From assembly GCA_033782935.1 (NCBI GenBank), contig JAWQEG010000259.1, forward strand, positions 4,752,001-4,816,000: 64,000 bases of DNA, read 5' to 3'. The notes beneath the pieces were generated by a model that saw only the letters and a list, made by a program, of their open reading frames with translations, searched no databases and was not told where the DNA came from. This document shows positions 59,971 through 64,000 of the stretch, in pieces (within the stretch, counting starts at the first letter, position 1; each line of letters opens with the position of its first letter). The translations under genes and the position numbers were made by a program. The DNA comes from Petrolisthes cinctipes. Taxonomy: Eukaryota > Arthropoda > Malacostraca > Decapoda > Porcellanidae.

Positions 59971-62900
59971 TTTATATCTCAAATTCAGGCTCAAAACACC
60001 CGAAAATTCAATATTTTGGGGTCCCAGAAGCAATCTGTACATGCCTACTCAGTGCTAGAATATTTTCAAAATATAGGCTTAAAACATGCTAAAAATCGAT
60101 CTTTTAGGTGCCAAAAAGTCGATATCTCAAATTCACTCCCAAAACACCCGAAAATTCGATATTTAGGGGTCCCAGAAGCGATCTGTACATGCCTACTCCG
60201 TTTTAGAGTATTTTCAAAATACAGGCCAAAAACATACTGAAAATCGATCTTTTAGGTGCCCAAAAGTCGATAAGTGCATGCATCTTCTGTACCCGTTTAT
60301 ATCTCAAATTCTGGCCCTAAACACCCGAAAATTCAATATTTTGGGGTCCCAGAAGCAATCTGTACGTGCCTACTCAGTGCTAGAATATTTTCAAAATATA
60401 GGCTAAAAACATGCTAAAAATCGATATTTTATGTGCCAAAAAGTCGATATCTCAAATTATGGCCCAAAACACGCGAAAATTCGATATTTAGGGGTCTCAA
60501 AAGCGATCTGTACATGCCTTCTCCGTTTTAGAGTATTTTCCAAATACATGCCCAAAACATGCTGAAAATCGATATTTTAGATGCCCAAAGTCAATCTGTG
60601 CATGTATCTTCTGTACCCGTTTATATCTCAAATTCAGGCTTAAAACACCCGAAAATTCAATATTTTGGGGTCCCAGAAGCAATCTGTACATGCCTACTCA
60701 GTGATAGAATATTATCAAAATATAGGTTAAAAACATGATAAAAATCGATCTTTTAGGTGCCAAAAAGACGATATCTCAAATTCAGTCCGAAAACACCCGA
60801 AAATTCGATATTTAGGGGTCCCATAAGCGATCTGTACATGCCTACTCCGTGTTAGAGTATTTTCAAAATACAGGACAAAAACATACTGAAAATCGATCAT
60901 TTAGGTGCCCAAAAGTCGATATGTGCATGCATCTTCTGTACCCGTTTATATCTCAAATTCTGGCCCTGAACACCCAAAAATTCGATATTTTGGGGTCCCA
61001 GAAGCGATCTGTACATGCCTACTCCGTGTTAGAGCATTTTTAAAATTCAGGCCCAAAACAAGATGAAAATCGATATTTTTGGTGCCCAAAGTCAATATGT
61101 GTATGCATCTTCTATACTCGTTTATATCTCAAATTCAGGCTCAAAACACCCGAAAATTCGATATTTTGGGGTCCCAGAAGCGATCTGTACATGCCTACTC
61201 AGTGCTAGAATGTTTTCAAAATATAGGCTCAAAACATGCTGAAAATCGATATTTTAGATGCCCAAAGTCAATATGTGCATGTATCTTCTGTACCCGTTTA
61301 TATCTCAAATTCAGGCTCAAAACACCCGAAAATTCGATATTTTGGGGTCCCAGAAGCGATTTGTACATGCCTACTAAGTGCTAGAATATTTTCAAAATAT
61401 AGGCTCAAAAAATGCTAAAAATCGATATTTTAGGTGCGTAAAGGCGATATCTCAAATTCATTCCCAAAACACCCGAAAATTCGATATTTTGGGGTCCCAG
61501 AAGCGATCTGTACATGCCTATTCCGTGTTAGAGTATTTACAAAATACAGGCCCAAAACATGCTCAAAATCGATGTTTTAGGTGCCCAAAAGTCGATATGT
61601 GCATGCATCTTCAGTACCCGTTTATATCTCAAATTCAGGCTCAAAACACCCGAAAATTCGATATTTTGGGGTCACAGAAGCGATCTGTACATGCCTACTC
61701 CGTGTTAGAGTATTTTTTAAATACATGCCCAAAACATGCTGAAAATCGATATTTTAGATGCCCAAAGTCAATATGTGCATGTATCTTCTGTACCCGTTTA
61801 TATCTCAAATTCAGGCTCAAAACACCCGAAAAATCAATATTTTGGGGTCCCAGAAGCAATCTGTACATGCCTACTCAGTGCTAGAATATTTTCAAAATAT
61901 AGGCTAAAAACATGCTAAAAATCGATATTTTAGGTGCCAAAAAGTCGATATTTAAAATTCAGTCCCAAAACACCCGAAAATTCGATATTTAGGGTCCCAG
62001 TAGCGATCTGTACATGCTTACTCCGTGTTAGAGTATTTTCAAAATACCGGCCCAAAACATGCTCAAAATCGATGTTTTAGGTGCCAAAAAATCGATATGT
62101 GCATGCATCTTCAGTACCCGTTTATATCTCAAATTCAGGCTGAAAACACCCGAAAATTCGATATTTTAGGGTCCCAGAAGCGATCTGTACATGCCTACTC
62201 CGTGGTAGAGTATTTTCAAAATACAGGCCCAAAACATGCTCAAAATAGATGTTTTAGGTGCCCAAAAGTCGATATGTGCATGCATCTTCAGTACCCGTTT
62301 ATATCTCAAATTCAGGCTCAAAAAACCTGAAAATTCGATATTTTGGGGTCCCAGAAGCGATCTGTACATGCCTACTCAGTGCTAGAATATTTACAAAATA
62401 CAGGCCCAAAACATGCTCAAAATCGATGTTTTAGGTGCCCAAAAGTCGATATGTGCATGCATCTTTAGTACCCGTTTATATCTCAAATTCAGGCTCAAAA
62501 CACCCGAAAATTTAATATTTTGGGGTCCCAAAAGCAATCTGTACATGCCTACTCAGTACTAGAATATTTTCAAAATATAGGCTAAAAACATGCTAAAAAT
62601 CGATATTTTATGTGCCAAAAAGTCAATATCTCAAATTCAGTCCCAAAACACCCGAAAATTTGATATTTAGGGGTCCCAGAAGCGATCTGTACATGCCTAC
62701 TCCGTGTTAGAGTATTTTCAAAATACAGGCCAAAAACATACTGAAAATCGATCTTTTAGGTGCCCAAAAGTCGATATGTGTATGCATCTTCTGTACCCGT
62801 TTATATCTCAAAATCTGGCCCTAAACACCCGAAAATTTGATATTTTTTGGTCCCAGAAGCGATCTGTACATGCCTACTCCGTGTTAGAGTATTTTCAAAA

Positions 62901-63060
62901 TTCAGGCCCAAAACAAGCTGAAAATCGATATTTTTGGTGCCCAAAGTCAATATGTGTATGCATCTTCTATACTCGTTTATATCTCAAATTCAGGCTCAAA
63001 ACACCTGAAAATTCGATATTTTGGGGTCCCAGAAGCGATCTGTACATGCCTACTCCGTGC
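59971..63060 (+). repeat. Large duplication, copy 2, with a 499-bp extra segment
   Basis: Copy of 55050-57640. It carries an extra 499 bp at about 61030-61528, between 'ccgtgttagagcattttt' and 'cctattccgtgttag'. The extra piece is made of monomers seen elsewhere, including a 147-bp 'gcgtaaaggcg' monomer at about 61.44 kb, so copy 2 gained it or copy 1 lost it in phase. Copy 2 lacks the extra 678-bp repeat of copy 1. Confidence 0.85.
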
Positions 63061-64000
63061 TAGAATGTTTTCAAAATATAGGCTCAAAACATGCTCAAAG
63101 TCGATGTTTTAGGTGCCCAAAAGTCGATATGTGCATGCATCTTCAGTACCCGTTTATATCTCAAATTCAGGCTCAAAACACTCGAAAATTCGATATTTTG
63201 GGGTCCCAGAAGCGATCTGTACATACCTACTCAGTGATAGAATATTTTCAAAATATAGGCTAAAAACATGCTAAAAATCGATCTTTTAGGTGCCAAAAAG
63301 TCGATATCTCAAATTCAGTCCCAAAACAAACGAAAAGTCGATATTTAGGGGTCCCAGAAGCGATCTGTACATGCCTACTCCGTGTTAGAGTATTTTTAAA
63401 ATTCAGGCCCAAAACAAGCTGAAAATCGATATTTTTGGTGCCCAAAGCCAATATGTGTATGCATGTTCTATACTCGTTTATATCTCAAATTCAGGCTCAA
63501 AACACCCGAATATTCGATATTTTGGGGTCCCAGAAGCGATCTGTACATGCCTACTCAGTGGTAGAATGTTTTCAAAATATAGGCTCAAAACATGCTCAAA
63601 ATCGATATTTTAGGTGCCCAAAAGTCGATATGTGCATGCATCTTCTGTACTCGTTTATCTTTCAAATTCAGGCTCAAAACACCCGAAAATCCGATATTTT
63701 GGGGTCCCAGAAGCGATCTGTACATGCCTATTCCATGTTAGAGTATTTACAAAATACAGGCCCAAAACATGCTTAAAATCGATGTTTAGGTGCCCAAAAG
63801 TCGATATGTGCATGCATCTTTAGTACCCGTTTATATCTCAAATTCAGGTTCAAAACACCCGAAAATTCGATATTTTTGGGTCACAGAAGCGATCTGTACA
63901 TGCCTACTCCGTGTTAGAGTATTTTTAAAATACATACCCAAAACATGCTGAAAATCGATATTTTAGATGCCCAAAGTCAATATGTGCATGTATCTTCTGT
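63061..64000 (+). repeat. Right edge: mosaic of the 50.6-51 kb and 58.2-58.75 kb modules
   Basis: 63061 to about 63430 matches 50598-50967 at offset 12463, sharing 'tcagtgatagaat'/'tcagtaatagaat' and 'aaacaaacgaaaagtcg'. From about 63435 to the edge it matches 58193-58758 at offset 5242, sharing 'gcccaaagccaatatg', 'gtatgcatgttctatac', 'cagtggtagaatg' and 'cgatgtttaggtg'. The window stops inside half B of a monomer, so the array continues. Confidence 0.82.

Larger units (their letters stand above)
1..64000 (+). repeat. Satellite array, about 177-bp monomer, head-to-tail across the whole window
   Basis: Every stretch I read is a copy of the same monomer, recognisable by 'gtgttagagtatttt' or 'tgctagaatattttc', then 'aaaatcgat', then 'tatatctcaaatt' or its deleted form, then 'gaaaattcgatattt', then 'ctgtacatgcctac'. 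Spacing of the tag is 177, 176, 148 or 147 bp. All copies face the same way and no insertion of foreign sequence was seen. GC counted by hand in one 177-bp monomer is about 40%. Monomer size fits the 150-180 bp range common for centromeric satellites of plants and animals. A centromeric or pericentromeric location is inference; the family is not one I recognise. Confidence 0.97.

Noticed and set aside
1..64000. CRISPR array
   Set aside because: The repeating unit is 147-177 bp with no alternation of short identical repeats and unique spacers, and there are no cas-like genes.
1..64000. Known satellites: primate alpha satellite (171 bp), Arabidopsis 178-bp, rice CentO, maize CentC
   Set aside because: Only the length range is similar. 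I see no match to the sequences of these families as I remember them; a database search would be needed to name this one.
1..64000. 5S rDNA, tRNA or other RNA gene tandem array
   Set aside because: No box A/B/C-like or tRNA-like fold elements recur, and the monomer is fully accounted for by two homologous halves without a conserved gene-like core.
1..64000. Bacterial or phage origin with repeat-containing surface protein
   Set aside because: There is no ribosome-binding site pattern, frames are broken every few monomers, and 64 kb of pure 177-bp satellite with HORs is a eukaryotic pattern.

Overview
The whole 64 kb window is satellite DNA: one uninterrupted head-to-tail tandem array, always in the same orientation, with no gene, RNA gene, transposon or unique sequence that I can support. 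The full monomer is 177 bp or 176 bp, and a deleted short monomer is 148 bp or 147 bp; I estimate roughly 380 monomers. An array of this size, with multi-monomer higher-order repeats (HORs) and kilobase-scale tandem duplications, points to a eukaryotic chromosome, most probably a centromeric or pericentromeric region. I do not recognise the satellite family and cannot name the species; plant or animal are both possible. GC is about 40% by hand count in one full monomer, and CpG is not obviously depleted.

Monomer anatomy. Using the phase that starts at the g of 'gtgttag' or 'gtgctag', four classes recur: a (177 bp), b (177 bp), c (176 bp) and d (148 bp). The 177-bp monomer is itself an old dimer of two related halves, A (88 bp) and B (89 bp), which begin 'caggctcaaaacaccc' and 'caggcccaaaacatgc'. 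Class d lost 29 bp of half B between two ATAT copies.

Region 1 (1-25806) is regular. After a partial unit at the left edge I can parse 50 consecutive HOR units, each ending in a short d monomer: 12 four-mers (about 678 bp), 28 three-mers (about 501 bp) and 10 two-mers (about 325 bp). Some combine into larger units: a 9-monomer unit of about 1505 bp seen four times, an 8-monomer 1329-bp tandem duplication, and an alternating 6-monomer 1002-bp unit between about 19 and 25.8 kb.

At 25807-25892 an 86-bp half-length monomer marks a switch. Region 2 (25893-64000) has a looser order, a new 147-bp short monomer with 'gcgtaaaggcg', and a patchwork of kilobase-scale duplications. The clearest is a nearly identical 3301-bp tandem duplication (36868-43469). 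Others have offsets of 2650, 2150/1826, 1827, 973, 5452, 4921/5420, 678 and 1030 bp.

The many open frames of 60-286 codons on the plus strand are by-products of the repeat: 177 is divisible by 3 and one frame lacks stops. They break wherever 176- and 148-bp monomers shift the frame. I annotate none as genes. The interest lies in satellite evolution: half-monomer ancestry, microhomology deletion, class differences at CpG sites, phased A/T tracts, a dyad motif kept in only some classes, and several generations of segmental amplification.
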